A stretch of DNA of 64,000 nucleotides from Tubulanus polymorphus (GCF_964204645.1 NC_134025.1:29790001-29854000), one strand, 5' to 3'; shown: positions 24,254 through 37,700, counted from the stretch's first letter. Numbers and translations are program-made. The notes: a model not told the origin generated them from the sequence alone.

Positions 24254-27200
24254 ATGGAAGAACGGGTAACTTTCTTCAAAATCCAGATTTCATTTCAATT
24301 TCATTCAGTCAATTGACAACTGACAGCTGTCAACAAACAAGTCACAAATACAAAACATTAACCTCAATCTGATCAGATACAAATGAAACATATCTATTTC
24401 AGGTGATTTTTTGTAGAGAAGGTGTTTTTCTGCACGCGACCGTTCATAACCAAGATGATGACGATTCTCTTGTTCCGGGAAGAATTATTATCACTGAGAA
24501 AGTATGTTCGACCACCCACCCCCTACCCTGATGTAGGACCCTCTCTGACTCTTTTACTTCTCTTTATCTAACTTCAGGCTATAGGAACATTCATCGAATG
24601 GAACCCTGTTGATATAGAGTATGATGTCAGTGATAATCAAAACACTGATGCTGAATGGGCCGTCATAAACGCCGTTTCTCAGAATTCGCATTCAGGTAAA
24701 AAATATTCTCTCATCAAAATATTCTTTGTTTCAGGCCTCGGAATCTGATGTTGTACGTTATTGTTTTTTTTTTTTTTTTTTCAGAAACTGTAACCTTCAC
24801 TAAAGACAGTAGCTCAGTATCGGGACCGCACAGTAAAGCGACAGTATCAACTCACAACAAGCCACCGAGACCTCACAAACAAATCATTAATTTCGATATA
24901 ACCGATCTAAAAAGTTTCAAACGCTCAAATCCTAGTCTCGGTTGGTCTTATATTCATTTCTTATTGAAAGATGGAACGACGTACCCTGCTTTACATTTCC
25001 ACCAGGGAGGAACCACCGCCTTGATTAAACATCTCGAGAAATATCTATCGATTAAAAGGTTTGTCAGATAAATCACCACTGCATTAGACTTATCTAAATT
25101 AACCCTTTCAGTGCTGACTATTTGATACCCGAAAGTGCTGAAAATGATTTGAAAATTTTAAGAAATTCCACCCCAGTGTATTTACCACAAAGGGCACACC
25201 ATTTGAGTGCGTCTACACTGCGGCGCGGTGTATCATCAATTACCAATATTTCAATATGTTTGATAGATGCTGCCATCTTTCTATAGAGATACAAACTTAT
25301 TACTGAATTACTGATAACAACAATACACCGCGATGCAGTGTACTAGCAAAGTCCATCACTTGATTTACGCACCCCACTAAGCTGGGGGGTAGATATGCTA
25401 AGGGGGTTAAGCGGGTTTGACTTAATATTCTAAATTCATTAACAGAAGATGATATTGTAATTTGATCTCAGTAATTCTTGTGCACCGTGAAGTAAACCTG
25501 ATAAAGTTGTCTCGTCTTGTCTCGCATAAACAGTTTATTGAACGATTGTTTCAGGTCTGCGAATAACAGTCAACTGTATCTAGTTAGAAAACATGATCCG
25601 GGTGCTCTTCATAAATCATTCGATGAGTTACAACTATTCGGTGATTCTTCTGCTGATTTAGTTTCCGTAAGTTCAGATATTGCGCACGAAATCTCGAATA
25701 TCATCACAGAAGCGATAACAATATAAACCTCGTATATCCTTTTAAATCTTTGGAATTATTTTACAACATTTCGTTTTTCAGAAATTCATCAAAGATCCGT
25801 ATTCTACGACACTGGGCGGATTTAGTAAAGTTACGAATTTTCTGAATCTGTTGGTCGCTGACCCGAATTCAACAACGAGACCTCGAGAAGAAGAAGTCGT
25901 TAATATGATTCAAGAAGAACTTCCCGGAGTTGATATTAATAATAAAGATGAACCCGGTTTTGAAATGATAACTTGCGTAAGTTACAATCATTGCTGTATA
26001 AACATTCATGTTTATTGCGCGTGTTCACTGTACAATGATTGAAGAGTGGTATATTTAATCAACAGGCTTCGCTGCCACCGAGACAAGACGTTACTCGCGA
26101 AGATCCACTCTCTCCCCAAGAGTGGTCAAAACACATGAAACCTGATGGACAAATTACTGATATAGAGAAACTTAAACAAAAAATATTCAGAGGAGTGAGT
26201 AGAAGTCATATTGTTTGAAGCGTAAGAGTTAGATGTTTGAGGTTAAGACGACTGATATTTTTACAGGGTGTCGATCCATCAATTAGAATCGAAGTGTGGA
26301 AATTCCTTCTGGATTATTATTCATGGGAATCAACGTATAAATCCAGAATTGAAGAAAGGAAGAAAAAAGTGTGAGTTGCACGAAAACGTGAACAGGAATG
26401 TGTCTTCATGTTTTATATCTTGTTTATTTTTGTTGTTTCAGAGACGACTATTTCAGAATGAAACTTCAATGGAAATCTATCAGCAGCGAACAAGAAAAAC
26501 GATTTAGTCAAGTCAGAGATCGGAAGAGTTTGATAGGTACGACTCAATTCACCTCATTCAGGGTTTATTCCTGTCCTCGAAATTTCTACACCTCGCTACA
26601 CGTCTTTATGATAGGAGAAATAAATAAAAATGTTGAATCTATTTTCAGAGAAAGATGTGAATAGAACCGATAGAACTCATGTATTTTTCCAAGGCGAAAA
26701 TAATCCTAATTTGCAGGTTTTGAATGATGTGCTTATGACTTACTGCATGTATAACTTTGATCTGGGTAAATATCATTTTTAAATCATCATTAATCACATT
26801 CTTTATCTTCTGAAATATTTTACTGAAATATTTGTATGGTTTATGATTGCAGGCTATGTTCAAGGAATGAGTGACCTGTTGGCTCCAATTTTAGTTGTAA
26901 TGGAAAATGAAGTTGATGCATTTTGGTGTTTTGCTGGGTATATGGAAATAATGGTGAGTCTCACGGACACCTGGATCCAGTTCCACGACAGTTGTGAGTT
27001 TGAGTTAACTAAGTTGAAATAAGTTCATTTTCAATGAGTTGACTCAAAACTGTCATACTGGGTCCTGCTTATTGCTGGTAAATTATCAAATATTGCATTG
27101 ATTTATTGAAATTCATTCCCATTTTTATAGTGTTCAAATTTTGAAATGGATCAACAGGGAATGAAAGATCAGTTGTCAAGACTGCACACACTAATTCAGT

Positions 27201-28504
27201 TCATAGACCCACAACTATGCAATCACTTAGGTATGATATATAGTTGACTATAAAGTCACTAAATTCAAGATGATGGAATTAATGGAATTTGATATTAATC
27301 TATTTCAGAAAGTCATGAATCTAGTAATATGTACTTCTGTTTCCGATGGTTGCTCATAATGTTCAAAAGAGAATTCTCTTTCCCTCAGATCATGCGTTTG
27401 TGGGAGGTATGTACTTCATATTTTTTCTTTAAAATGCTGATCAAATGACTACCTCTACTATGACTATGAGGATACATGTTGGTTTCCATAGACAAGTGGC
27501 TGTCCAATATCAATAGTAGATAAAACCCACAATAAAAAGAAAAAACTATCTGGTAACTTAACGTTTCAACTCAATTCTATGAGCCATTTTCAAAAACTGA
27601 GTTGAAATGTTAGGCTATAAGATAGTTTTTTCTTTTTATTGTGGGTTTTATCTACTAATGCAGTGGCGGATTTAGCCTACCGCACTTGCTGCTAATGCGG
27701 TAGTCAACATTTTTCCTTTTTGATTCCTTGGAAAAAAGTACCCATATTAAAACAGGATTTTTCTCTTCCAAAACCCAGGAAATGTCATCTCAGCCCTTTA
27801 AATTTTTCAAAATTTTCTGGGGGAGGGCTGTAATGAAGATACATGTTTTTGTACTTGTAGGTTCACTGGACCGGACTGCCTGGTCCTAATTTCCATCTAT
27901 TGATCTGTATAGCTATACTAGATACAGAAAAGAACACGTTGATCGATAATGGCTTTGGATTCACTGAAATTCTTAAGGTATTCCATCGATTCCATTGTTC
28001 ACAATTAGATTTTGTTCTGTTATTCATTTTAGTTAACTCTGAAATCTTAGCTCACGATACCATCTTAAAAGGGGGTCTTTAAGAATCGTGGGAACGCCAG
28101 TGTCACACAAACTTCAGAATTTAATCTCTTCTTTCAATTCTAAATCTGATTTATGTTGTTTGTTTGTTAATTACTAGCACATCAATGATATGTCTGGAAC
28201 GATCAATTTAGAGGAGACGTTATGTAAAGCAGAGTCGATTTACCTTCAACTGGTCAACTGTACGAATTTACCGAAGCAAATCTGTGAAATCATCGGACGT
28301 GAAACGACCGATCGAGAAAGTGAAAGCGGTGGTTCATCTACGAGGATGAACGGAGGAGCAACTCCGGCGGGAACTCCGGGATCGATCTCATCCACGCCGA
28401 GTAATTCACAACAGATGATCCACGGAACGGGGACACCTCCTGATGATGACGACAGTTTAGAATTTGTGAATAATGTCGATAAGACAATCGGTATGTGGGC
28501 GTAG
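24254..28504 (+). CDS. TBC1D15: TBC1 domain family member 15/17, Rab GTPase-activating protein
   Basis: Fifteen in-phase exons, about 665 aa (human TBC1D15 about 690): 24254-24265, 24403-24501, 24578-24695, 24785-25058, 25555-25666, 25782-25976, 26066-26194, 26267-26370, 26442-26536, 26649-26765, 26853-26953, 27131-27230, 27309-27406, 27861-27977 and 28178-28504. The N-terminal half holds the family's conserved region (GWSYIHFLLKDG, PALHFHQGG, GFSKVTNF). The TBC domain starts near residue 312 (FRGGVDPSI) and keeps the arginine finger in NRTDR and the glutamine finger in YVQGM. The family stimulates GTP hydrolysis by Rab7-type GTPases at mitochondria and late endosomes. It represents the common TBC1D15/17 type. 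The four-codon first exon is the least certain part. The last exon runs through GGTATGT to a stop at 28502, so an alternative longer C-terminus cannot be excluded. Confidence 0.95.
25099..25410. mobile_element. TTAA-flanked piggyBac-type MITE
   Basis: It begins TTAACCCTTTCAGTG and ends GGGGGTTAA inside intron 4 of TBC1D15. TTAA target duplication with CCC-starting termini is characteristic of the piggyBac superfamily. It contains near-palindromes such as CTACACTGCGGCGCGGTGTA and ACACCGCGATGCAGTGT. Related copies lie at 49897-50165 and 61061-61342. There is no open frame, so it is non-autonomous. Confidence 0.65.
26971..27066. mobile_element. Foldback MITE, AGGACCCAGTTCCACAG family, in TBC1D15 intron
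   Basis: GGATCCAGTTCC at the left, TACTGGGTCCT at the right, and a core with TTGTGAGTTTGAGTTAAC and TTCATTTTCAAT that also occur in the copy at 10414-10532. Located in intron 11. Confidence 0.55.
27515..27656. mobile_element. Foldback element with 37-bp perfect inverted repeats
   Basis: The arms at 27515-27551 and 27620-27656 are exact inverted complements, beginning AGTAGATAAAACCCACAAT. The inner part is also partly self-complementary around TTTCAACTCA / TGAGTTGAAA. It lies in intron 13 of TBC1D15. The terminal word GATAAAA(T)CCCACAAT is shared with the foldback at 44620-44815, so both probably belong to one family. Confidence 0.75.
27661..27835 (+). mobile_element. Fragment with hAT-like CAGTGGCGGATTTAG terminus
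   Basis: CAGTGGCGGATTTAGCC resembles one end of the element at 32777-33037 (CAGGGGCGGATCTAGG). I find no clear matching right terminus, so this is probably a decayed copy in intron 13 of TBC1D15, next to the foldback at 27515-27656. Confidence 0.35.
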
Positions 28505-30004
28505 ACATGGATACAAGGCAGCCTGCATCGCAGCCACAACCCTTACTCCTGAGAAAAATTCTTAGTGTGCGGATATCTTGAAGAAATAGGCCAAGAACTA
28601 GGTGTTTTTGAAACCCATGTGGACTCTGAGGCATCAATTCTTTAAAAATTTACCACCCAGATCCCCCGACCCAGATCGCTAGATACACACGTCAGGGATG
28701 AATCCAAACAGAGCACATGATCCAGTCACAATTCTCCTTTTTATTTCCACCCACAACTGAAAGAACAGCAGTCTATAGCACAAGATTCGGCTTATATTGT
28801 CTTTATTGTCCCTAAATGCCTAGAAATTTATGAAAATGCACTGGAATTTCTAAATTTTTCAGCCCTCTGTTTCGGCTACGCTCACTCTGCGTGGAAACTT
28901 ATAACTGTATTCCCTTTTCATTTCTTTGTATACTGTGCCTATCAAAGAAAGTCTACCCCTGGATGTGCCCCTGCGTGTACCCCCCAGTATCATGCTACTG
29001 CTGATAGTCATCATTGGTGGGCATTCATAGCGTACGCTCGCGTCAATATGCTGGTCACTTCTCTCCTTCGAAAAATATTGTATTTATTTCGCGTGTGTAC
29101 TTTATGAATGTCCCTCGTTTTAACGTGATTTTATTTGTGTACATTTGATAAGGAATTGAAGGTGATAGCTGCAACATTAATTAAAATCGGATCCATGAAC
29201 AAAATAATTGTACATAAGTTGATCCCATTTGAAGCTATTTATTTGTATTAAATCAGTTAGGGATTTTTTCAGGATTCAAGTTGATTTTTTATCACGATCT
29301 GTATTTTGGTGTTATGGTGATGAATGCTGAAACTATCGGGTAATTTCATTGTGCCCAAAATATATATTCGTATGCATATTGTGTATTTCTGATATTTTGT
29401 ATGAAACAATAATCAAAACCTGCGAACCATCATTCCTTTCATAAAAGAGAACAAAAACTGCTGGTTTTAAGGGTTTGTTTCGGCTTGTTTGAACAAGTGC
29501 TTTAAAATATAACATGTATTTATCAATGTAACTCAAGAAATCTAATGTATGCACGAATCAATCTGCAGCTTTCAGGACCCAGTTCCACAGTTTGAGTTTA
29601 AAGTAGTTCATTTTCATTGATTCCGAGTCAAATGTCAACTAAGAACTGTGGACCTAGATGGGGGTCCTGGTCAATTTGATATTCGCAATACTTGTAGCTC
29701 AATTGCATCAGTATGTAATGAATATACTTAGTTTTCGATGGACTGACTAAATTAACATTTGATTATTATATTTTTTGGTTCCAATGTTTACTGAGCAGTT
29801 TCTAGCTGGTCTATAATCATCCAGAGAAGATAATGTGCTAGTATATATTCATTGTTATAACGTCTAATTTGTAAAAAATAAATCTCATAAAAAATGGTAT
29901 AAATAGAAATACATTGTCTATAATCATTATTCTGTTGTGAGTTATAGGTAACTCTTTAGTTGATATTCTGAGTCAATTCGTAAATCAGTTCTGCCTTCAT
30001 ATTT
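28505..30004. other. Convergent intergenic region between TBC1D15 and JMJD4
   Basis: It holds the 3' ends of both genes and one foldback MITE (29574-29668). An AATAAA-containing stretch occurs near 29875 on the plus strand, far from the TBC1D15 stop codon, so the true polyadenylation site is uncertain. No coding exon was recognised. Confidence 0.45.
29574..29668. mobile_element. Foldback MITE, AGGACCCAGTTCCACAG family
   Basis: The left end AGGACCCAGTTCCACAG is identical to that of the copy at 10414-10532; the right end is AACTGTGGACCT...GGGTCCT. The short core contains GTTCATTTTCATTGA, like the other copies. Confidence 0.65.
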
Positions 30005-32224
30005 TCAGGTATCATCCATACATAAACTGAGCACACTTTTCAAATCTTTTAAAACAGTTTCTGGTTGAACACTAAAGTTTGTTACATCAATGTTCATAAA
30101 GTCTTCATCGTTAAGCATATCCTCTAAAATTACTTGAATCTTTGATAGATCAAATTGCCAATGATAAACAGCGCACTGCGGCTCATTGTGCAGTAAACAC
30201 AATTCAGATTGTCCTAGATCAACGCAGTTCTGTACGAGACCTCTTCTATTCTCCAGAATTATCAATAAATATCGGAAAAAATCCACATAATTAACACCAC
30301 TACTGGCTTTAAGAATTAGCTGAAAGATATAAGAAAAAGAAAAGACTATTAGCATAAAAAAATCAATGCAAGTGAGTACGAGGTTTATTTGAAGTTCACC
30401 TGGCACTGTTTGACCCATTCACTCGCTTCCATCGTGACTCGACAATCTTCGATTTCATTTTGAACGTCTTTCAAACATGATTTTATATATTTCCAGCAGG
30501 TTTCCACATTACAACCATTAAACCAGTTATGATTTAAAGAGATTGTGTCTTCCTGAAATATCAAATCAACCTTATACAACACTGTCATGTTTTCTGAGAT
30601 GATCTTTCTACATGGCTAAGTGATGGAACGCTCATAATGTTGATGACTTATTCAAATGATGAAGTAATGTGACAACAGAGATATAGCGACTACCTCGTTG
30701 AAGACTTGATGATGCCATCCACTCGGTACAAAGATTATTTCACCCGAATTCTGTATGATTTCATATCGACTGGTGACTTTATCTACATTTGGATAAATCG
30801 ATTTATCCTTCAAATCATCGCTAGTCACGTCAAATGGTAGTTGACCGAGTTTATTCTTCAACAAATCTTCCTGCCCTTATATTCAAAATGATTACATGTA
30901 TTCTTGAACGATTTTGATGTTGTGATTCGGGGCTGGGATTATAATCAACTAACCTGGTGCATAAAGAATCCATCTTTTACGACCACAGATATTAGCGGAC
31001 CAACTGTATGATCTCATCACATCAGCATGAAATGGAGTCCTGTCAATTACAACAAAACTTATGATCATTATGGAGCCCTGAACCATGTGAAGCCTGGATG
31101 ATCACTTAATGAAGGTGGACTGATATAAATGTCTTTAGTCTGGGGTTTGTAGTTCAATTTCAATTAAAAATATCTCGGGCGAAGTTCTGAACACATGTTA
31201 AGCGTGGATATTCGCCTTTTGAAAGTTTGTAATCACTTTTTGAAAGTTTGCCGATAAGATGTCTACCTGATACCTACCACGAACCTTTGGGGCCCATATA
31301 AACAAACCGATAGTCATCAATATTCAGGTGATTACAATATTCATTCAACCAATCAGAGGTGAAATAAATCGGTGTCGTGTAAATATCACAGTCTGGAAAA
31401 GATCTGATCGAAAAAATCTTTGTTGAGTTTTAAGGCATTTTTTAAAACAGGTCTCTATAACAGTAGACTCCTAAATGGAAATAAGTGGGACCAGCTGGTG
31501 GGTGCAATCCAGTGTCTTTTTGGCCTAGCTAGATACTCTCCTGACCAGAGATTTTTGTTTGAGTTCAAACACTGGATTTTTATTCACTTTCTGTTATAAT
31601 GATTTCAAGATTTGTTAGAGATAATTCAACTCGAGTTAGAGGAGTCTACTGACACCGTATCTGATATATCTATTCACCTCATACAATGCCAATCTTTCAG
31701 ATAATCACAAGGTAGTTGGTTTGAATAATCACTTTCCACGTACTTCATCCAGTAATCTAAATAATCTTTCATTGATTTATCCGATTTCGGATGAGAATTA
31801 AATTCCTCTTTATCGCAATGAGCAATTGGCACAACAGCATCACCTGAATTTCAACAGTTTCAATCAGTTTTCATGTTTACTGAATTTCGATGAAAAACCA
31901 ATTCGTTAAGGGATTTTCTCTCCAAAATAAATGCGACATAAACGACATACCGAATGTAGTTTTAAGGAATGACCAATAAGGTTTATCATCGTCATCCGCT
32001 GAAACCCAGTTCTTCCTACAACCCCAGTCTTTAGTGATATGAGCTGCAAATACGCATGGTTTATTTGCGAGTAGATATTTTACGAAAAATTCTTCATATG
32101 TAATTTCCTCATTTATCCGATCAATAACAGCCTCAGCAGGCGCAGGGTCACATTCCGTGCTGCCTTCTTCCGTCGATTCAAGTTGTTGTTGATGTTCAGT
32201 TCTAACTCTTCTGCACACTGCCAT
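30005..32224 (-). CDS. JMJD4: JmjC-domain protein 4, 2-oxoglutarate lysyl hydroxylase
   Basis: Seven in-phase exons: 32224-31951, 31843-31678, 31403-31278, 31039-30954, 30875-30694, 30552-30400 and 30319-30005; 433 aa. JMJD4 hydroxylates a lysine in translation termination factor eRF1 (ETF1), using Fe(II) and 2-oxoglutarate. The HxD metal motif is H193-A-D195 (WTPFHADVM) and the distal histidine lies in GEIIFVPSGWHHQV (about 272-273). Flanking family blocks are TSDWLNEY, DDYRFVYMGPKGSW, SWSANICGRKRW, LPFDVTS and LNHNWFNGCN. The acceptor of exon 5 is placed at ATAAG|GGCAG because it alone restores the family's PGQE junction in phase. All catalytic residues are present, so an active enzyme is expected. 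It is convergent with TBC1D15. Confidence 0.95.
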
Positions 32225-32227
32225 ATG

Positions 32228-32350
32228 AGTAGTCTAAAAGTACCTGTTGTTCCCTGGTATTCAGACTCATCTCATTTTCATCTCAGTAGTCTACTCTAAA
32301 AGTACCTGTCCCAGCCTAAGCCGTTGTTCCTGGTTTCAGACTCATCTCAG
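32228..32350. repeat. Short tandem duplication just upstream of JMJD4
   Basis: TAGTCTAAAAGTACCTG and TAGTCTACTCTAAAAGTACCTG, followed in both copies by TTGTTCCCTGG/TTGTTCCTGG and CAGACTCATCTCA, mark two imperfect copies of a roughly 80-base unit. It abuts the JMJD4 start codon and so probably duplicates part of its 5'UTR or promoter. Confidence 0.6.
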
Positions 32351-32479
32351 TTGTGTTGATCAGGTGCCGTGTTTAATTGGAAGGGAATTTAATTGGAAGG
32401 GACACTAGATTTAACTTTTATTTGATCGACACAGGAACCAGTTCCTGACGGTTTTAGGCGGTTCCTGACGGTGTTTAGT

Positions 32480-32640
32480 ATGACCGATCTGACCAAAGGT
32501 TATTTCGGATAGCTAAGAAACTGAAGCCAGCCGCAGTGTGATGAGTTCGAGTCCCTAAATTTGGAACTGGAGAAACTGCTGTTGGTTTCCCAAATTGTAT
32601 TCAACAATGACCAGGGACGTGTAACTTATCTGAAGATTAC
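32480..32640 (+). repeat. tRNA-derived SINE-like repeat
   Basis: GAGTTCGAGTCCCTAAAT near 32547 is a good B-box match, preceded by AGCTAAGAAACTGAAGCC, which only loosely resembles an A-box region. A cloverleaf does not form. A decayed Pol III retroelement is the simplest explanation. Confidence 0.35.
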
Positions 32641-32776
32641 ATTTCTTATGAAAAAAAAGTAGCTCGACTAAAGCACCCCACTTTTTATGTGCTGTGCTCA
32701 ATTAAATGCAGACCAGCTCAGAAATATGAAGGGATCGTGACACAAATACATAAATATTTTCTGAATCGTGCACTGT

Positions 32777-33037
32777 CACAGGGGCGGATCTAGGATTTTC
32801 CATGGGGGGGGGGGGGTGTCCAATGAGAAAAAGGGGCACTTTTTACGAAACACCACGTACTCCGGATACACAATTTTAGGGGGTGGTTTCGGTCATTTCA
32901 TGCGATGAAAAAATATTATAGGTGGAATTTATAAAACCTTGGTCAAAAAAATTTTTTGGGTGACATTTTTGAGGGCACTTCAAAGTTGAGGGGGGGGGTC
33001 CGGACACCCCGACATCCCCCCTAGATCCGCCCCTGTG
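32777..33037. mobile_element. hAT-like MITE with CAGGGGCGGATCTAGG termini
   Basis: The terminal inverted repeats CACAGGGGCGGATCTAGG and CCTAGATCCGCCCCTGTG are exact complements over 18 bases. Inside are guanine homopolymer runs near both ends and no open frame. The termini resemble those of non-autonomous hAT-type elements; I could not find a clean 8-bp target duplication, so the superfamily assignment is tentative. It abuts the left hairpin-repeat array. Confidence 0.75.
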
Positions 33038-33049
33038 CCAGTGCTTGTA

Positions 33050-34380
33050 CGGTAGGATGTACTGTGAGGATGAGACAAATGATCATTGTTACCAGCACTG
33101 ACCTGTGCTAATTACTGATAAATCACACCAGCACAAAGTCAGTGCTATTATCAGAGATAACCTCGACATCTTTCAAACGTGTTGGAATCCTTCCTGCGTC
33201 TGTGTAGATCACGACATCACAGATCCCCACATACTCATGTGCTAGTGTTTTATAAATAACCAGCTCAGGAATATGAAGGGATCTGTAACAACTTGTGTGC
33301 CTTCAATCATAATTTCTGTCGAGTTTTGTCCTTTGCCCTGGTATCATTTGGTGCTAGCAAACAAACATTAAACGAGCTCTCAGATGATACCAGGAGAAAC
33401 ATTTATACTTTAATTCTTGGTGATTTTAGGTGTCAGTATCTTGAAGCGCTCCCAGCACATGCCTGTGCTAGTAAACATCTAAAACTACCACGAGACTTGG
33501 ACCAGGAACAATACAAAATAGAGAATAAGGATGAGACAAATGATCACTGTTACCAGCACTGACCTGTGCTAATTACTGATACATCACACCAGCACAAAGT
33601 CAGAGTTAGTTACAGAAAACTTCGAAATCTTTCGCGTTTGAATCCTTTTTCGATGAGTAAAACACCACAGATCCCCCCATATTTATGTGCTAATGCTCAA
33701 TGAACGACCAGCTCAGAAATATGGAAGGAGTCGTGATATAAGTATTCACATGTAGTTCGATGCACTCCTAGTGCAAGCTCAGGTAGATGAGACAAATGAT
33801 CACTGTTACCAGCACTGACCTGTGCTAATTACTGATAAATGACACCAGCACAAAGTCAGTGTTAGTATCAGAGAAAACCTCGACATCTTTCAAATCTTTT
33901 ATTTATTCAGATCTGAATAACACAATATCACAAATCCCCACATATTCATGTGCTAGTTGCTTTGTTAAAGACCAGCTCAGAAATATGAAGGGATCTGTAA
34001 CTTGTGCATGTACTCGCAATGATTTTTTCTACCCGCTTAACTGCCATGTTCGCTCAACATTGTTTAGTCCATTTTTTAGTCCAATCCTCGATGTAAGCAC
34101 TAGGTATAATGATGTAAAGCTGTCTGGCTGACCAAGCGTTGAATGATGAACGATGGCAAAGGGGACCCATTTTTATCTAAGAGACGTTAGCTTAATTGAG
34201 TAAATTAGTGTTTTAGTTTTGAGACACACGAGTGATCATCAGTGATCGATATTCTCAATGTTTGTTTAATTAGTACTAATTAATACTCAAACTCGGGTTT
34301 AGGTTTAGAAGTTTTTTCTCTAAGTGGCGCCTGTCTGATTGTCGAACAAACAAATAATCGACAAACTGTTATCAACAAGA
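33050..34380 (+). repeat. Modular hairpin-repeat array, left copy
   Basis: Three copies of a module containing CACTGACCTGTGCTAATTAC and, 20 bases on, AGCACAAAGTCAGTG (near 33096, 33557 and 33813) form a stem-loop. Between them are other recurrent modules: ACAGATCCC/GGGATCTGT (about 70 bases apart), CCTGGTATCAT/ATGATACCAGG, GCACTCCTAGTGC, and the near-palindrome around AGCACATGCCTGTGCT. Every module carries a TGTGCTA-type word. The array ends in a flank of about 240 bases (34139-34380) that is clearly homologous to the one ending the right array. Not coding: open frames are broken by indels between copies. Confidence 0.85.
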
Positions 34381-34782
34381 TAAAAATTCTATCCTTGGCC
34401 AGAGACGATTCAAATAAAATACGTTATTGTAGTTGAAAATATATTCCTTCGACTCTAGTAAAGCTTGGAGTAATTGCTCCAAGGGTATAAAGTATTATAG
34501 CCCAAAAAAGTTTTAATAGCATCAATTTTCGCTAGTACCTTATAAAAAAGAATATAATCAATTTAGGTGCATCCAAAATGAAACATATTTACACCATAAA
34601 TTGTTTTCATGCGTAAAGAAGGGGGCATGATATGGGACCTAGAACCACGAATATCGGTGAAGTGAAACAATAAACAGATTTCGTACTTGACATATAAAGG
34701 TCAGGTTAAGTGTTAATTGGAGAATTGTATCATATCAGTCATTGTTCAGTAGGCTGTTGGTTGATGCGGATGTGAGGTGAAG

Positions 34783-37700
34783 ATGGCTTCTCTTCCTATA
34801 CGACTTTTAGGGCTGATGTTATTAGCTGTCAGTCTATTGCAGGTTGATGGACAGGACGGTAAGTAAAGGACTGAAACTTTCTTGATCTTGCCATGACGCA
34901 GATTTTCTTCGAACGGAAAAGGTCATCATCTTCATGATGATGAAACAGAATAATAGTGTACTAGGATATGGCTTTACAATGATAGAAAGAACAGGCAGTG
35001 CAGCTGGACCTTTTTGAAAATTTCGTCATATTTGTCATACGTATTTGCATATCGCTTTCGGTTTTTTTAACATCGTTCAGAGGGAAGGATCTAAGAGGGC
35101 GGGTTGACTATGAATGAGAAGGCAAGATCCAAGTGAGCATTGCATGCGTGTGAAGCAAAAATATATAGGGTATGGAAATTAAAGGGCATGAGGGAAATAT
35201 TCGAAATATGCTGGGTTTTTATTCATTGTTGGTTTTTGCGCGCGGATGCCCCGAACCGACCCTTGGTTCCGTAACTGTTGCTCATTAGAAACATATTTTT
35301 GGCGGCATTCAAAAGGCCATCGGAATGCTTCAAACAATATCCCAGAGTAGGAACTCCGACCCCGTTTTGCCGATTATGATTGAACGTGTTTTATGAGATG
35401 TACGAGTTTTGTCCATCATTAGATACACACTCAGTATCCGCCCATGATGATAACGATGTCAAGAGAGTGTTATGGAATATGTGTCAAAGATGATGGAAAC
35501 TGTTTTATTCGCCCTGGGATCAACGAAATGTATATTACATACATTAATTACGCGTATAATCACCGGGAATTAGAATGGTTATTCTGTTCCAATTAACGTT
35601 AGAGTGAGATATGTGCACTTAATGATTTTTTTTTCATGAAAAAGTATGTAATTGAAACACAAAGTAGCGCTGTAGCCATAGAAAACTTTATACGAATATA
35701 CCTCTTTGAAATCTGAAATAACTGTCTTACATAACATTCTTACTTAGAATGTACAATTTATATCATGTCTGTCCTTTATCTACGATCAACGGCCAAGCTG
35801 CCAACCATTCTCCAATTGCGATGAACGGACTATCAGGCAATGTCCAATAATACGGTAAAATCTTACAACACGGAAAAGAAAGATGAGTTTGAAAATTTTC
35901 TTTTTGAGCTAGTAGTTTATTTCGACGTTTCGACTAAATCAATCATCTTCAGGAATGCTTATTTATAACAGCAATTATGAAGTATATATGTATGAAGTAT
36001 ATATGTATATACAATCTAGAACAAAAAGAATCAAGTATAATACAACATAGAAAAAATAACACTACATTCGTCATTATACAAAGAAGTAACCATTGATACG
36101 ATGTAAGCACTCTGTTAATTCTTTGCACTGCAATTCTATTCTAGTAGAAAAATGATACAAACCATTATGACTGACAAAAGAAAAGACTTTGTGTCAAAAT
36201 ATTCAAAAAGTACACTCATTATTGATATCATCAAAGACTAGTCATAATGAATTTGTTTATAGAATTTATAAAACTTCAACAAAAGTTCGTTCTTTCATTT
36301 ATGCAATAACTGACGATTATTAATCTGTTCTGTTTATAACTGTTGCAGTAAGTCAATATCAACGCCTCTTCCAAGACCTGTTTTCAAACTACGATAGACG
36401 AATTCTCCCGAGGAAAGACCAGAAAACCGTTCAAATACAATTCGGCGCAGCACTGATTAAAATAAATGAATTGGTAAATACGTTATATAGTGGACAATAT
36501 CTCTATCTTCATGAATAAACATTATTCCTGATACAACGAGGGATGGGCATCTGAATAAATCCGATGTGAAATTTTCAAAATATCCCAGAAATATTGGAAA
36601 TGTGCCCCTTTAGCCTTTTTCAGGACCCTCTGCTCCCCCCCCCCCACTCAATTGAAGTGCTTATTGTAGTTGTCAGTAACATCTCGAATGCGTCAGAAAA
36701 TACAGGGCATAAATACGAGCAGGAATTTACTTTTCAAATATCTTTTTTCTAGAGTGAACGACAACAAATGTTACACGTGAACCTATGGCTTCGTATGGTA
36801 AATATATATAACTAGTGATTTCAGTTCAGTTTTGTTAATGCATGATCATTACATGAATCGTCTGGCGTTTTAACAATTTTGTTATGATTAGCATTGGAAT
36901 GACTTTCGTCTGGTTTGGACTCCTGCTGATTATGGTAACACCAGTGTTTTTCGTGTACCTGCCGATAATATTTGGTACCCGGATCTTGTCTTGTACAACG
37001 AGTAAGCTAAAGTCTTAACACAGCCTTTTAAATGATCCAAAACTCAATCGTCAAAAGATATATATGTGATATTTTTGCGAATGTGACAAATTGTATGTTC
37101 TTTGATTCAGTGCCTCGGGTGGATTTGCTATACCAAGTGTAAACGGTAATGCTCACGCATTGGTCTACTCGGATGGTTCGGTCTTATGGATTCCCCCTAA
37201 ACAGTTTCAAGTCATGTGTGAGATAGAGACATCAAGATTTCCTCACGATAGACATACGTGTTCGATGAAATTTGGATCTTGGACGTATAGCGGAGACTTG
37301 GTAAGTAGGACTCCAGTCTGAACCTGTGTCATAATACTCATTATTATTTATGAGGTAAGTATAAAGCCATAGCCGTGTAACTGAGTTCTTGAAACGTGTC
37401 CCACTTGTATGGTGTGATTCAGATTTATCTTTGATAGTGCCAAGATTAGTTAATTTTAATTCGCGTTAGAAGCAATATTTGATTACCGCGGCCAATTGCC
37501 GATTTCTGACAGGTTCTAATATTGCCGCAGCGAATTTACTTCAATTTTGTCAAAAACATAGTATATTTAGAAAGAAAAAAAAACATAATGCAGTAAATTA
37601 TTGCCGCGCCTACGCCACTGAATTTTCAAGTTCTCTCCCTGAGTAAAATGACACAAACTGTGGAACTCCATCCTGCTTCAAAGTGTGTATTATAATTATA

